Positions 13,901-28,900 of a stretch of DNA of 64,000 nucleotides are shown piece after piece. The translations under genes and the position numbers were made by a program. Every line of letters begins with the position of its first letter. Position 1 is the stretch's first letter. Source of the DNA: Hermodice carunculata. Taxonomy: Eukaryota; Annelida; Polychaeta; Eunicida; Amphinomidae. The stretch spans positions 38,127,890-38,191,889 of the forward strand of contig OZ026618.1 of the NCBI GenBank assembly GCA_964020975.1. The letters are read 5' to 3'. The notes beneath the pieces are model-generated. The model was not told where the DNA came from, made no database searches, and saw nothing but the letters and a program-made list of their open reading frames with translations.

Positions 13901-16900
13901 AGTTTTTTTTGTTTTTTTTTTAAGAGAGTAGTTTCACCAACTGGCCTACAAAAGGGCACTAATATAACTTTGTAGGGGACCATATGGGAAACATCCAGGT
14001 GCAAAATCAAAACATTTGATGCCAGGGCTTTTTGGGGAAGTACAAAATGTAGAAAGTCTATAGACAGACACGACAGGCAGATGCAAAGGTCCTTTATGAG
14101 CTCTGCTTAGTGACAAGTCAGCAGAACTAAAAGAAATGATCATAGCTAAAAAAAAGAAAAGCCTGGGAAGTGACATCTGTTCTCAGGAAAGTATATCATT
14201 TCACTTACATGTCTTGTGACTCTATGAACACATGGTTGAAGTCATCAATGGAAACCTCCACTTTCTCTGACGTGATGTCTTCTGTTGTTTTACTACGGAA
14301 GAACTGAGTGAATGTCTCGTCATCCACTCTAGGAACCTCCACTTTGGTGGGCTTCTCATCCGAGTCATCCTCGGAGTGAACTGGCAATAGGTTTGGTGAG
14401 GACTGAGCTAAAATTAACACAACCAAACAGTGTATGAGTTCTCCATATTCGATATATGATTAATACTTCAAGTTAGAAACTTGAATAGAACACATGGTGG
14501 TGCTGCAAGGTCCACAGAACTTGTCCCAAGTGTGAGTGATACATGTTTAAATTTGCATGTGGGCATTTAACCCTAAGGTTACATTTTTCAACCTACGAGA
14601 TTATCTTTATGGAGAAAATGTAATTTTAAACTTATTCCATAGTCTTTCATTTTCCTTCAGCTACATTTACTGAGACTTACCACACCAATTACACATTCAA
14701 ATTATCAAAACGAAAAGCTTTTAGTCACGTATGAACATGTCTGGGCTCAAGTCAGTGGTTTTGGTTTTGTCTAGCAAGTCATGCCCTGCTGCTGTGAGGG
14801 CAGCTGTACCATGACTTGGCAGGCAATGCAAAACATTAACTCTTTCAGTGCCACCTTTTGCAGTGAGTCAACACCTTCCCTGGGTGAGCATTGGGTGAAA
14901 TGCCCCAAAGCTCTCTGAGGAAAGCTGTTGACCTGGACTATTATATGCCATGTAACTTCTGGCATGCTGCTACTTGAATGAAAGGTCTTCTTACAGGGAA
15001 TACGAATCTAGCACCATTACTAGGTTGGCGCTAGGATTTTAAAATTAGTAGCCAAAATGTAAATTTTTCTAGGAAAAACCCCTTCAGAGACTTGCCTGCA
15101 AAGCAGACCAAGTTACGTGTTACTACACAGTGGAGTAGACAAAATACGCAGCTTGGGTCTGCTTTGGAGGCAATTCAGAGACTTGAAATCTATTAAATTT
15201 CTGCATGAAAATAAAGAATTTTTGGGAAATTTTAGTAGCCATTTGCTACTTTTACTAGCCATTTTGAGGTTTTAGTAGCAATTGGCTATTTTGGCTACTG
15301 CTAGGGCTAACCTAGCCATTATTATAATTAAGAGCAGTTCATTTGAAGTAATTAAGCTTTAGTCACAGTTGGCACTGAGAGAGTTAGTAAGACCAGTGCA
15401 TACCCACTGTGTGGAACGAGTACACGTTGCACATGGAGAACTGTGAAAGGACATCAGGAACACGCAACTTTCTGAGTGGTATATCGACGACTTGCGTACA
15501 CATATACTGTATTTACTTATGTGTATTGTAGGTGTGGACGATACAATAACCTGGACAGTCCATCGAGTAATAAATACACACTGTTTCAAATCAATTTCCA
15601 GGAAAACAACCAGACCTGGGTTCTTTTATACATCTGACATACATGTACACATATTTCTTAGACGCCTGAAAATGTTAATGCTAATACATGTACTTATAGA
15701 AGGAGTACTTAAGGGGATAAAAACAGGTATAACTGTGCTCTTATATGGACCTATTCCTTGTGTAAAGTAAACACTCGTAATAAATGAAGGCACATGAAGT
15801 ATATACTAATTAAAAAGCAGACAGTCTCATTACAGCTTATGGATTGCTATGCACAACACCGTAATTCTTGTTAGTGGAACACGCGTATCACTACTTACAG
15901 TTAAAACATTTAAATCTCTACTGCAAAATAGCAAAGTAATCAGTTTACAAAACTTGAAGCTATGATAGCTTTGAGTCACTGAAAGCTTTAATATTTGCAA
16001 GCATAAGTTACAGAATTAACTTTGACAACACCGTCATACAAAAATGGGTCACACAGAATATTTTGTTTATTAGGTTTGGTGAAGACCTACATTTATAATG
16101 ATATACTTTTAGTAAATAATTTTTCTTCAACATATATTACATACTAAAGGAATACACATGCACACAAAAAATGTAAAATTAAATATTGATCAAAGATAAA
16201 ATAAAAATGGTCAAATCCATATTAGTTAAATAATGTATTGAGATACAAGAACATTCAGTTTACAAGATTATCATGGTCATAGATGTATCAATTGTGTCTC
16301 TTTAAATCCCTTTTTGCTTCGAGATGATTTCCTTAACTCCTACGGCTCAGAGGCCTCGTGTACTTACTGTCTTTATTAGGCATCTTGATGAGGTGAGGTA
16401 GAGGACATATGTTACCCTTAACCTGAGTGGGTTTGATGGGAAAGGTGGGAGAAGACCCCTCACTTGAGTCGGTCTCTGTAACACAAGCATGCATACACGC
16501 ACGTGCATGCCAATAAAACCAAAACCATGCTGGAGATCAAGTTAATGCCCACAAGCAGAGGGCACTAAAGCGAAGTCAAGAGGACCAACAAATCAGCAGA
16601 GACATGTTGGTGTTCAGCCACATGTACACTTATGAATCACTCAATAACAAAAAAGATACAATGTATTCATTTTAGGCATAAAATAATATATTACCACACA
16701 GACAAAGAAAATTCCTAAAAGATTGGTTCTTAAAGATAGTTATCATAAACAAGGCAAATTGTATCCGAAAATGTTAACTCTATTTCAGAACAACTTATTT
16801 TAGCCAAGGAAATATTTTCTGGCCACACAGAACAAGAGTTTCTTATCTAAAAAAAACTGCTACGACTGCCAACAGATAGAAAATATATTATACCTAAAAG

Positions 16901-19900
16901 AAGCGAAAATACAAAAACACAAAGTATTTCCTTCTCTTTTACAACATTTTCAATATGTTAAAATATGATCATTTCTTGAAATTTTTGAAAACTTTTCGGA
17001 CCTTTTTTGTCTTTAAAACTTCTTAATTCAATGGATTCATATGTGTGCATGATCCTGAAAGCATGAAAATCATCAGTTATAAAAAACCCTTTCCTGGTTA
17101 CAACAAAATTGAGTCAACAGCTTTCCTTGGTACAGGTTAAGTGCATTGTGGAAAACTTGAACCCACGCCAAGGAAAGCTGTTGACCTGGGATATGTTATT
17201 TTCATAGGTCTTCATCTACAATCCTTGTTCAACATACATTACAATTTCTTATTCATCAGAATGTTAAGTAAAAACTTTGAAGGAAATGAAAATATGCACC
17301 AGGCTATTTGGGTGGAAAGGGTCAATGAAGCAAATTTCAATAAGTAAGCATCAATATATCTTACTATCAACACATAGAGACTACAGCCACTATCAACATT
17401 ACTGTTGACTTGCATGCCTCCCTTGGGTGTTGGTGAGGTCACCTTGAGCCAAACATTAAATCAGTGTATTTCTGCCTGCAAGGTTAAATTCTCTGTCTGG
17501 AGGGACTTGGCTTCGCCTAATGGCCAGGGCTGCCACAGGACCTGTATTCTTGTCCCAGGGACCTGCCAAATTTATGTGTGACACAAAACCCAACTGGGAC
17601 CATCTGCAGTGACACTTATGGCTGGTCCAAGACTGTGCTTAGATTAACCTGTAAATTAACCCCTTTTGTGCCAAATTTGAGACATCTTTGAGATATCATG
17701 GTGATAACTCAGTACAGCCATAGACTGAGTGTTGACTAACCAGGTCGTTGGATGAGCTTCGTTGTAAGTGACACATCAGGTGCTAAATCAACCCTTTCTG
17801 GACCAACATGGTGAATCCACAAACTCGGTGAGTTCTGCTGTTGACCTAGACTGTTCTCCCCCCTCCCCCCCTCCAAACTACAGACACTTGATACTTGATT
17901 TTTGTTTTAAAGAATGAATTTGGATCTGGAATCATTATAAACAAATCAGAGAAGCACGTCAGTTAATGTGATTAGCAGTATATTCAGAGCACTGCGGTGT
18001 GCCCTGCACAATGGTAACAACCACTACTTTTCTTTTGATACAGATGAAAGGTTTGTGTCTTCATTTACATGGGTAGAATCTCCATTCCCCTACGTGTATG
18101 TTATTATGATTGTACTTTATCTCATTTCAACAAGTTTGAAGAACAACTGTATGAACATGTTTTAAAAAAAATTGATTAACCCTTACATCAAATGATAACT
18201 TTTTTGTTTATTCACTTAGTTATTAATTAAGCTTCATTCAGTAGCATATCAACATCAAGATAGTAAAGAGAAATGAAAATTTACAAAAAATAAAGCACCA
18301 CTTAAATTTGCACTTTTAGTTACTGCTGATTGGCTGGAGATAAACAGGTGATACACCTATGCAAGTCAACTCCCTGTGAGGATAATAGGAGACATGCACA
18401 CAGTCAATTACCCTGTGAAATCATTTTTATTGCCACTTGTCTTTTTTTTCTAGGACCAATGACACACGACATTCAATCCTTACAGAGCCTTGGCCACTTA
18501 TATCATTCCAAAACTCTGTAAACCATGGTTATCAAAAATGGTTATTAATATTGTATATAAATGTTGTCTGGTTGTCTTGTGACAGGCAACATGGCTACAC
18601 TCAAGACTTCACTGCCTGAGGGCACAGTACCCCACTTGTAACAGATCATCCCTTGGCCACATAACTCTATTCCGTCAAGACAGGTGCTCTCAAATTAGGG
18701 GTACAACAACATTGGCAGGCTAAGATTTGGGGTTTTAGGAAGGGGTCTGTCAAGACAGGGTTCCCTCGGGACGGATCCCTCGAACCAGGTACAACTGTAG
18801 TCTGATAATGAGAGGTTCCATCATATAGCCACAAATCATTATGCCTTCCCCTGTCAGGAAAGGCATAGAAGACATGATTGAAGCCAAATGTATCTATTCT
18901 AACATTATACACCAAACATCTAGATAAACAGAGTCAATTTGAGCTTCCACCAAACACATCACTTAAATGCATCCGTTGTAATGAAACATAACATCTAATT
19001 CTGCCAAACAAAAGCTGTACACAAAATTATACCACTTCCTTACTGGGAGTATCACATAAATCATGAACAGGGTTTCTTTTCAAAATAATCCCAAAGCACA
19101 CACGATAAGATCACGTATCACGCAAGTCGAGGCTCTGAGGACAGAGCTATTTTACTTTGCAGGGCATACTCTCTTTGCATTAATACAAATGCTGAAATGT
19201 TAAAAGAAATATCAAGCAGACAGAAGTATCGATTTTGAACTTACCTCTTTGGATCACTTTTTTGGGGGTCCTCTTTTTACGGCCCATCAGTGGACTGTCA
19301 TGTGTCATTGACTTCCCTACAAATACATGTGGAAACACAGGCATCAAACTTGCCACATCTGTTGCCGTGGAAACAACGTGAACATTACCTGCTGTTGCCA
19401 TGGCTACTGCTGATGGGTGGATGGTGACACTGCCATAAAGTCATGAATCTCATGTAACACTTTTATCTGAAACTTGTCATTAAAACTTGATCCTTTTAAG
19501 AACCCAGAGGGCTACACTTCAGGGTGATTATGAACATAGTTTTACTCCTTTCCATTATAATAAATCCCTTTGAAGCATTTGTTATGCAAATATCTTAATC
19601 TTAAAACTATGAGACCTCCCTGAACTGCATACTTATGAGCAATAACCGGGGACCTCCCAATACAAAAACTCCCTGCTCCTTCCAAAATTGACTGTTTTCT
19701 AACTCAAAATATGTACTTACCCTATCACCCCTTTTTAGCACCCTGCCCTTTAGGCCCCCTAGAGGCACACAGTGTCCTTATTAACAAAGTTAAGCTGGGA
19801 AGACACACATATACATGTATATGTATATTCACCAAACCCATTGTTATCAGTAAGTTCTGCATACATTTATTTTGCATATCTTATTGAAATCCTGTCTCCC

Positions 19901-22900
19901 TTCAATTTTGACTGTCAATAGTTGTCCTTGGCCACACCCAACAAAGCTTTTGAGTCAAGTCTTTGTGTGTGTGTGTATACGTCTCTGAAGGGATGTTAAT
20001 GATGGACAAAGCTAGCAAGCCAATGGACAATACCTGGTGTTCACAATGGAACTGAGAAACTCACTCTGTTGTATTGAACATTATCCACCATAAAATTAAC
20101 TCTTTCCTGCTCAAAGGCGACCAGATATAAGTTGTCATCTGCCTTAATGTTTTTACTAAAATTTCTCACTAGTAGAAAATATCTTGTTGATTTGTATTTA
20201 AGACCATTCATGATGGCACGACCCAGGTCAATAGCGCTATTGACCAAGGTCAATAGCTTTCCTGGGCACAGGCATCCAGGGCACATTACACCTAACTGAT
20301 GCCAAGGAAAGCTACTGACTCAGTCATACTCTCACCAGGAAATGGTTAAAATTTAGTCAACAGCTTACCTTGGTGTGGAAGTACCAAACCCATGTCAAGG
20401 TAAGCCCTTGACCTGGGGCATGTTAACAAAGGTCTGCAATTTTCGCCCAAATTATTTTTCATTCCAGTCGAAACTAGTCCAAAACACTGACAAAAATGAC
20501 ATTTGACCACCTTTCATTTTGACTGGTTTACCTCAGTCCATACTATGGTCACACGCCTTTGTCAGTGGTTCTGACACTGTCTGGCAAGTCATGCTGCAGC
20601 TGCCCTTACGGCAGCTGCAGCATGACTTGTCAAGCAGTGCCAGAACCACTGACTTAAGACGATAGGCAAGTTGGTACTTGAATGAAAGCTCTTTTCATGA
20701 AGAATTTTAATATACAATTGTCATCTTAAATCTAGGTAAATATACGTAAATATCAGGGACTGGTATGGAATGAGTTAACAGGGAAAGGTTAAATCGAATG
20801 GTCTTCAAATTTTTTTTTTTTCCTCTCTTTTTCTTTGCATACATGTGTGCCTCTGTGTGTGTGTGGATGTCACGGGTGGGATGTCAGTGCTGGGCAATCA
20901 TGGCAAGCCAGCTGACAATACCTGCTCGGTTCAGTTTGCCCTCCACTGTGAACTGTTTCACGTCCTTCTCTTCCACGCGGTGTTTCCAGCCTTCCTGTGC
21001 CCCCTCCAGCCAGTTGAGGCGGTCAGCAATGCTTCGGGGCCGCTCTGTCTTGACCGAGTCATCTATGAGCTCGGACTTGACTCGTCGCTTCCAGCCAACC
21101 TCTCCACTATGCTGAAGGGCTGCCAACCTGGAGACAAAATGTCACATACAGTAACCCCCCTCTCACAACCTCCCCCCCCCACACCACCACATACCACATA
21201 CAGTAGTCCCTTCTTATCAAGCCTCCCACCATACCACATACAGTAAATGCAGTAGTCCTCCTCTTATAAGGCCTCCTAATACCACATGCAATAGTCCCCT
21301 TCTTATAAGCCCCCCTCCCACCCCCCCCCCCACCCGCCATACCACATTCAATAGTCCCCTTCTTGTAAGGCCCCGATACCACGTTCCCTGTGATGTCACC
21401 TTGGAGCCAAACACCACATAGGTTTAAAACATATACACATTTTAACTAAAATATATATATTTGAAAGTTAAAATAGAAAAAAAATCTTTGTCCATTGAGT
21501 TCATCTGGAAAATTGGATGATTAAACTACATGTGAAGATTAAGATAGACAACAGTTAATATGGGAAAATTTTTGTGCAGCAATACATCATGATTTCATTA
21601 AATTAAGAGTTTTGTCAAAAAGAATCTATCGTTTCAGGGGATAGTGGCATCAATGCAATATTAATTAGAAATACAATATTATGCTTTTTAAGCCCCTGGA
21701 GTGCTTGAAAATTTATTTGAAGCACCAATTGGGAGATCTAAATTCATCACATTTTGGTGCCCACAACAGGTAAGTAAATAATGTAAAACATACACAACTT
21801 TCCAATGTATCAGATTTTTTTTGCCAGAAAATGGGCAGGGGGAGCTTAAGATGGCATGGACAATTAAAAGGGATAATACAGTACATTGTACTAAAATATT
21901 CATCTCATTAGGATACTGAATCCTTTCCTGTATATCCGTCAGACTGACTGTGACATAAAGCCAGGATGTCCCTTAGCAGAGTCCACTTACCTTACCAATA
22001 TGTCAGAGTTCTGCATATTGCAATAAATGTGTTACCTACTTCCAGTTGACAAATATAAGGACACAGCCTAACTGGATTAATTCTACAAGTGAGGGTTGTA
22101 GATCTTGACAAAGTCTCGTGTGATATTGATCACTTTGCATGTCTATGCATTATGTACATGTTGGTACACATTCCAGCTTTTTAGTGTTGCATTTATCTCA
22201 ACTATTTGTCTTAATGACACACATCTCTTGTGTTGCTTTGTTGTGCATTAATACTTTATACTTATTAACTCATTCTGTCCACATGACACTTCAATGGATT
22301 GCTCTGTATGTTAAATAAGAATAGAATGTTTGTATTGCCTGCAAAAAAGGGCATTCACCCACAATCTTGGGTCTGCAGTCAGCACTATTTGCATTGCCTG
22401 ACAAGTCATGCTTTGGATTACCTGACAAGTCATGCTTTGCATTGCCTGACAAGTCCTGCTCTGCATTGCCTGAGAAGTCATAATTTGCATTGCCTGACAA
22501 ATCATGCTTTGTCATACCTTGCAAGTGTTGACTTGCATTTCCTGACATATCATGCTTTACATTGCCTGACAAGTCATACTTTCCTTTGCCTGATATGTCA
22601 TGCTTTAGCTGCCTCAACAATAGCTGGGACATGACACAGTAGGCAATGCAAAATCTACAAGTGTCAGCGCTGTCTGTAGCTTAAAACATACGGGAGATTT
22701 GCCCTGCCCTTATCTCCTAAATGTTTTCATATCTTGGACAATCACCTTCTTTTTGTCACAAAAATTCAATAATATTCAGACTCATTCAGAAAGTAACTTA
22801 TCATCAATCTACTGACCATGAGTATGAGATACTGTTTCCATAATGACATCAAAATATGCTTGTTGTTTTGGACTGTTACTTCTGGGTGCCTTTTTGATTG

Positions 22901-25900
22901 CCATTGCACCCTTAAAAGTGCCCTTTTTGATTGTAAATGCGTGCTTAAAAGTGCCCTTTTAGATGAAAGGTGCCCTTCCCTCTGGAAAAGCTGGGGATAA
23001 CACTGAAGTCTTTTACCACGATGGTATGGAATGAGTTAATGGGCCTTGACTTATGGGGAATCAGTGGTCCAATACATGTTTACCAGACTTGACAATGGCA
23101 GCCTGTCATTCACAACTTGTCATCACTTGTTTTACAAGTCTGTGCCTTTAGTCCCTGTCACCAAGATATATTGGAGTGATGCTTTCGTCTTTCTTTGTGA
23201 CCATTCAGGTATAAAATTCAACCCCAACACGTGTGGCAAGACCTGTAGCATACAGTGCTTTTGAGGCAGAAAATCAGAACATCACAGAATATTGATGTTT
23301 GAATCTTGTGTACATTCACCTAAAAGTCTGCATGATGCTATTGTATAGATTCCCTATATTTAGTGTCATTGACACCACCATATCAGGGGTGGAAAAACGA
23401 CCACAACATTAAAGGAAGGGCTTTCTGGAAGGGAAAAAAAGGAAACAATTGATGCATTTTCTACATATAAAGCAGTTGGTGATTCTATGGGTGTTCCTTC
23501 CTCTTCAGAAAGTGGAGCATCACAACAAGGGGACCTGATTGGTGTCGCGGTTCTTTCAACATCAATCTAGACACACTGTTGGACACTCCACCCATACCTT
23601 ATACAATGTACAGTAAAAAAAACCCTGACATTAAAGGACTTTAAAAAAATGGTGCATATTATGTTTATACAAGGCTCCGCATGGCTGGATCATACCTAAA
23701 AAGCTGATCCAATCAGGGCCTATCATACCTGTTTGCAATGGTGCTGCCATCTGGTAGGGATGGGGTTGTTACTTCCTCTGCTTCCTCCTTCTCACTGCTT
23801 GTGATTGGTTGAGTGAAATGCCGGACAGTGACAGGCTTTGCTCGTCGTTTTTCTACTGTATCAGGTGTTTCTGTTGCTGTGCTTTCTATGGGCTGAGTGT
23901 GAAACCTAAAATAAATGCAAAGGAATCCTGAAGACCACTTAAGGGTTTCCATGCAAACTTAGTTTTACTTTCATTCCACATGTTGTCCTGTTGCAGTATC
24001 CACCTATTACGACACTCAGATATCTGACATATTCACTTAACGACACACACCTTTCGGGGCTGATCTGATAAATTATGATGGGTACACATGGTGTCATTAT
24101 AACGAGGTTTCACTGTATCTTTACTACGTTAATTGTTTGTTTTTACAGTCGGTATCAAACAGCTCACAGTGGGCTAAACATTACCAAAATTGATTAGCTT
24201 GCCTTGATTCTATCTCATAATGATGGACTGAAGGTCTCACACATTAATTAATCCTATTACTGTTCATGTTTGTCACAATGTCTGAAAGACTAGTTTCTGC
24301 AGATAACTCTGCATTCAGTCTTCCAGAATGACTAATGCAGATTTCACAAAGGAACTGATACACATGAAATCCCAACATGGTAACAACTCAGATGTTTGGG
24401 AAAACCGTCCAGATTGGCAGACCAAGTGTCCAAAATGGCTCACAGGTGGCAGCACTATCAGTCAGTGCCATTTTACAGCCAAATGTGGGCAAGTTCTCTA
24501 TACAGAGAAGAGTCAAAAGTTTTGTTTAGTATGGTGCTGTCTATTTTAGATGTCAATTTGTAGACCTGTCTTGGCCCTACAACATGTTTCATTTTCATGA
24601 TTCCATGCAGAGACAAGAGACACTGACTTTAACATATCTGTTTCTGGGACACCACACATTAATAAGAGAAACCTTGTTTCAGTTCAGTGCATGACAAACA
24701 AGTACAAAAGTGACATAATAGACATTTTGCACCAACAGTGGTTGACCTTATTTCTGCACGTAATCACTTTATCTGAAAAAAAAAAAAGAAAAGCTCTGCA
24801 GACACAACACATCCATTTAAATGGGCTCATATCATACTGTATGGAACTGTTACAGACATTTGAGTATGAATGAGGGATAAGTAACTAAACTCAGTACTTC
24901 TGCATGGTGCACAGTATGTAACTGAATGGCAGTCCCAGAGGATACAGGAATGTTTGGCATAGATCTCAGCTCATGTTCCTGAACTTACGAGTGATAAACA
25001 GAAGCTGTCATGTCCCCAACTATGCCATAATAACCAAGACGCTGATCACGCAGGTCCCTGGTGTATTGAATGCCTTAGAAAACATATCAGAAGTTCCACA
25101 GGGCTGTCCAACTGGAGCATGGCAGCAAAAATTTTGCAACCAAACTCTTCAAAATTGCTACAGATTTTTTCTTCAAAGTAACTGCTTCTTGTGAAGAGAA
25201 GTGGAAAAAATGCTACAAGGTAAAGAAAATTTTGTGACAGATTTTCAGCTGGACAGCACTGGTTCCATCACAATAAAAGGCTGCATAATGTAATGATACA
25301 AAACCACAGCTTTCAACAGGTGCTACCCGTTTTCCCTTACCAGTATATGGCAATAAGCCCTGACAACAGACCTACAAAGTGCAGGGACATAATATTTCAA
25401 ACATATAGTTCTTGGATAACCCCACTAATGACTGACCCAAAAACTATAAGTGAACCTACCTACAAGTCTGTACTTGGAAGATTTTACATTTTAATTCTGG
25501 AATGTATAACATTGGCAACAGTTAATGACAGGTAACATATATTTTGCTACAAAATGCAATAAACTTACACATGTCAGACTAAACACTGTCAAAGTTGCCA
25601 TATTACATTGGAGTATCAGGAACTTCAGATGACCAGAAGTTGCATATCACTGAGAACTGATACAGATACAACTCTGTACAGAAAACTGCAGTTTTGATAC
25701 AATTTTATGCCAATTAAAAACAAACAAAAAATACCACCTCCCCCTCCCCCCCCCCCAAAAAAAAAACAAATAAAAAAAACCAAACAAAAGCAAGCACCTA
25801 TGCCTGTATACTACAACAAACATCCGCATATGGGGCCTGACTTCATTGGGGTAACTCTGAAATTGGGGATGTGGACCAAGTGCTAGACTGCTGACAGTTC

Positions 25901-28900
25901 CAACTCTGGGGCTGACCAGGGACACTGCACCAACGGAACCGCCATCAGAGCTGGGGCTGTGTCGGTATCCAGAACTGGTGACCCTGAACCAAGTGCTTGA
26001 TTGCTCCCTGAAGCTGCAGCGATGGGAGAGTTCAGTACAACTGTTTTACCAGGAACTATGATACTACAATAGACCAATTAGTGAGGTCCCTAATGCATGT
26101 TATAGGTCACTTGATTCATACCCCAGAACCAGGCAGGCCCCACTATAAGCCCTACAACTGGGGCTTAGGGCATTCAAATCTGACCACAGTCTCAGCTAGT
26201 CTTGTAAATAATCATGCCAATGTTTGACACTTATTGTTGTCACAAGGTCTTAAGTATGTCTTGACAGTTGACCTGAATGTCCAATTGTATTAGTGGAAGA
26301 TAAAAGTAGATATATGTGTTGACACATAGGACCAGGGTGACAGATGACTCAGTCTTACTCATCAATAAAATACAGTGTACTTACTGGCTTTTTGGCTAAC
26401 GAGTCAATCATGTACTTGACTGGAGAACCTCCAGATTAATACTCCTCTGTACTATTAGGCAATCCAGTAAAAAATATATATGTTTACAAACTTGAACAAA
26501 TCATGTTAATGTCTATTTAATAAACTTCCAAGATTTTAGTTTGTAAACTGGATAAATTTGCATACTTTCGGTGTACGATATGTTTCAGTTTCTCATGTGT
26601 ATTTCAGGCACGTTAACAGAAAGTTTCCAATTCCTTCTTTTATGGGACTCTTGGCCAAGAACTCTTAATTTCACCCCAACTGTAACCTCAAATTCTCATG
26701 TTTATGTAATCCCTCAAAGTTCCTGTTGCACCCATTCTCATGAAGCTACCTGTTGACAAAAAAATAAATAAATAAATAAATAAAAAATGGTTGGTTCAAC
26801 CCTTCTCCCCTTGAACTAGGACATTAGCTGTCCTTGAAGGCACAGAGCTGTCCAAAGTAAGAGATGATGGAGCAAATAGCCTATGGTCCCAGTGGGGTCC
26901 AGGGGCAGCTCCCTGGTGGGTCCCAGAGAGCGACCCCCCCCCCCTTCCCCCGAAGCTCATAAAATCTAAGAAAAATAAAGGCTTCAGACAAGCCATTCTG
27001 GCAACAATCTTTGGTAAGACCTACTTATACGGGCACCACAGGAAGTTGCACAATGGAATAATTCACTATAAGCCTACACGTTATTCCGTCATGCGCACAC
27101 AGATGTGCAGAGTACTTGTGCCCCTATAAGTGGGTTTCGCCCAATTTTTGACACTTGTTCACCTTTAATAACTGAAAAAAGTGGTATGTTACAATAAAAT
27201 CCAGCAAAAAAAATAAACCAACTAATACCTGCTTATCAAGATTATTGTGACAAATAACTCATCTATTAGAATTTGTGTCGCAATTTTTGAAGTCTCTGTT
27301 GCATATTTTGCGACAACGCGACAGGTGGAGAGTCCTGAGGTAGTACAGGCCCCACCCTGAGGAAAGATGTTAACCCGGGGCTTAATTGTTATCCTGACAG
27401 AACTTATCTGGAGGTCTCGTTTAAATTTCTTTTTGTTTACACAAAAATTATCAAAAAGTCATTGAAAGCAGCCAATTGTTTTACTTAAAGCCAGTTTTGG
27501 CCACTTTAGGGGGGAAAAAAGTTAAGGTTGATCTGAAATGAAAACAAGATATGAGATTTTTTGGGGGGGGGGGGCTAAGGATGGGAGGGTGTCTGGCCTT
27601 ACCAGGTGTCAACTTACTCTTTGAATTTCTTGGAAGCGCTGGCAACAAATTCCCCCCCTGACACAAAGCGCACACGCTTTCTCGCTGGTGTCACATAGCT
27701 AGTCTCCATACTGAACCCTCCTGGAGACCGGTGAACCAATGGTTTACGGTGAACAAAGAAGGCGCACTATTATTTCTGACACACAATCACTGCCAACACA
27801 AATGCCAAGGAACACTGCACAGTCACAGCCTTGAACTGAAGCCGCGGGATCAGAGATCATCCCTGCTCTGTGATTGTGATTTCCTTGTTTCCATCACTTG
27901 ACAGCTGGACTGTAGAAAAAGGTATCCACAATAACCTAGCAGCCTCCAGCAGCCACGCACTGTCAGGTTGTACAGTTAAATCCTGTTCAGCTAACAGTCA
28001 TGCAGTCACATGCAGACCTCACCCAGGTTTGAAAATGGCGCTGTGTGATTAACATATGACCCCTGCTTTGGACAATTTGACAGTCATGGGGGTCAAGGTT
28101 GCTGACAGGAAACATCTGTAGCCAATCAGGAGGTGGGATATAAATAGTATCAGCAATGTTTGGAATACATGGTTGACTGGGTTCATTCTGTATCTCTGGG
28201 GCTGTTCCACATTAAGTTGTGTTTGCAAAAATGTTATGGATTTTATGCAGCATCTGTTTGTTTACATTGTGTCTATGAGCTTGAACATTAATATCTTGTG
28301 ATTCATGGGAGAAAGAATATATGTGTCACAAAGACTTCACCAAAGAATAAATCAATCTGAGTCATGAATTCTAAACTTTTTCCTATGCATTGAAGTGGAA
28401 GTCACTTCCCCAAAAGTTTTGCATTTTCAGACAGATGGATCAAGAATGATTAATCCATCATTTTCAAGAATATTATATAATTTGTCCTCTTTTCAAAAAA
28501 AAAAAAAAAAATAGTGTGACACAGGTGTTGGAAATTGTTGTATTTTTGTTATAAAGTTGCTATTAAGTTGCAACATTTTAAAGACAAACTACATCTTGCT
28601 ACATTAAGGCAGGGAACTCTTTCCAGGACATTTGGCGGAGGAATGCAGCAGGAACCTTCAAAATTCTACCATCTCCAGCATGTGAAGTGCACTTTGCATA
28701 AAAATAGTACCTCAATTATGACTTTATTTTCAGAGTAGAAAACAAAATAAATCTGTGGAATTGGCATCAAAATTGCTTGTGACAAAATGTGGGAAAGTTG
28801 ACAGGATTTTTGGTCCTCCAACAGGAAGATTCCATTCTTTTTGAGGGGTAGGCAATGAATGTCAACCCTTGTTTTACTGCACCTGATGCCACTGGAGGGT

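Larger units (their letters stand above)
23906..27617. other. SVIL intron 5: a few short elements
   Basis: Holds TACAGTGAAACC-type and CAGTG-type MITEs (23993, 25099), a C-rich/A-rich tract (25738-25790), an AAAT microsatellite (26759-26785), a G-rich tract (27560-27574) and a family B remnant (27340-27525). Region 25858-26066 is GC-richer and open in two frames but not supported as an exon. Confidence 0.6.

Noticed and set aside
20845-21246. 133-codon plus-strand frame
   Set aside because: Antisense to SVIL exon 7 and running into a C-rich minisatellite.
22291-22634. Long open frames on both strands (KHDLSGNA and LTSHALHC repeats)
   Set aside because: They come from a 24-bp minisatellite whose period is a multiple of three; no start context or homology.
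25858-26066. GC-richer stretch open in two minus-strand frames, a possible extra SVIL exon between exons 5 and 6
   Set aside because: Exons 5 and 6 already join in frame, the candidate boundaries have poor acceptors and no homology is seen; internal partial duplications explain the frames.
28122-28147. CCAAT and TATAAATAG words on the plus strand, a possible promoter
   Set aside because: Spacing is only 17 bp, the strand is antisense to SVIL and no gene follows.
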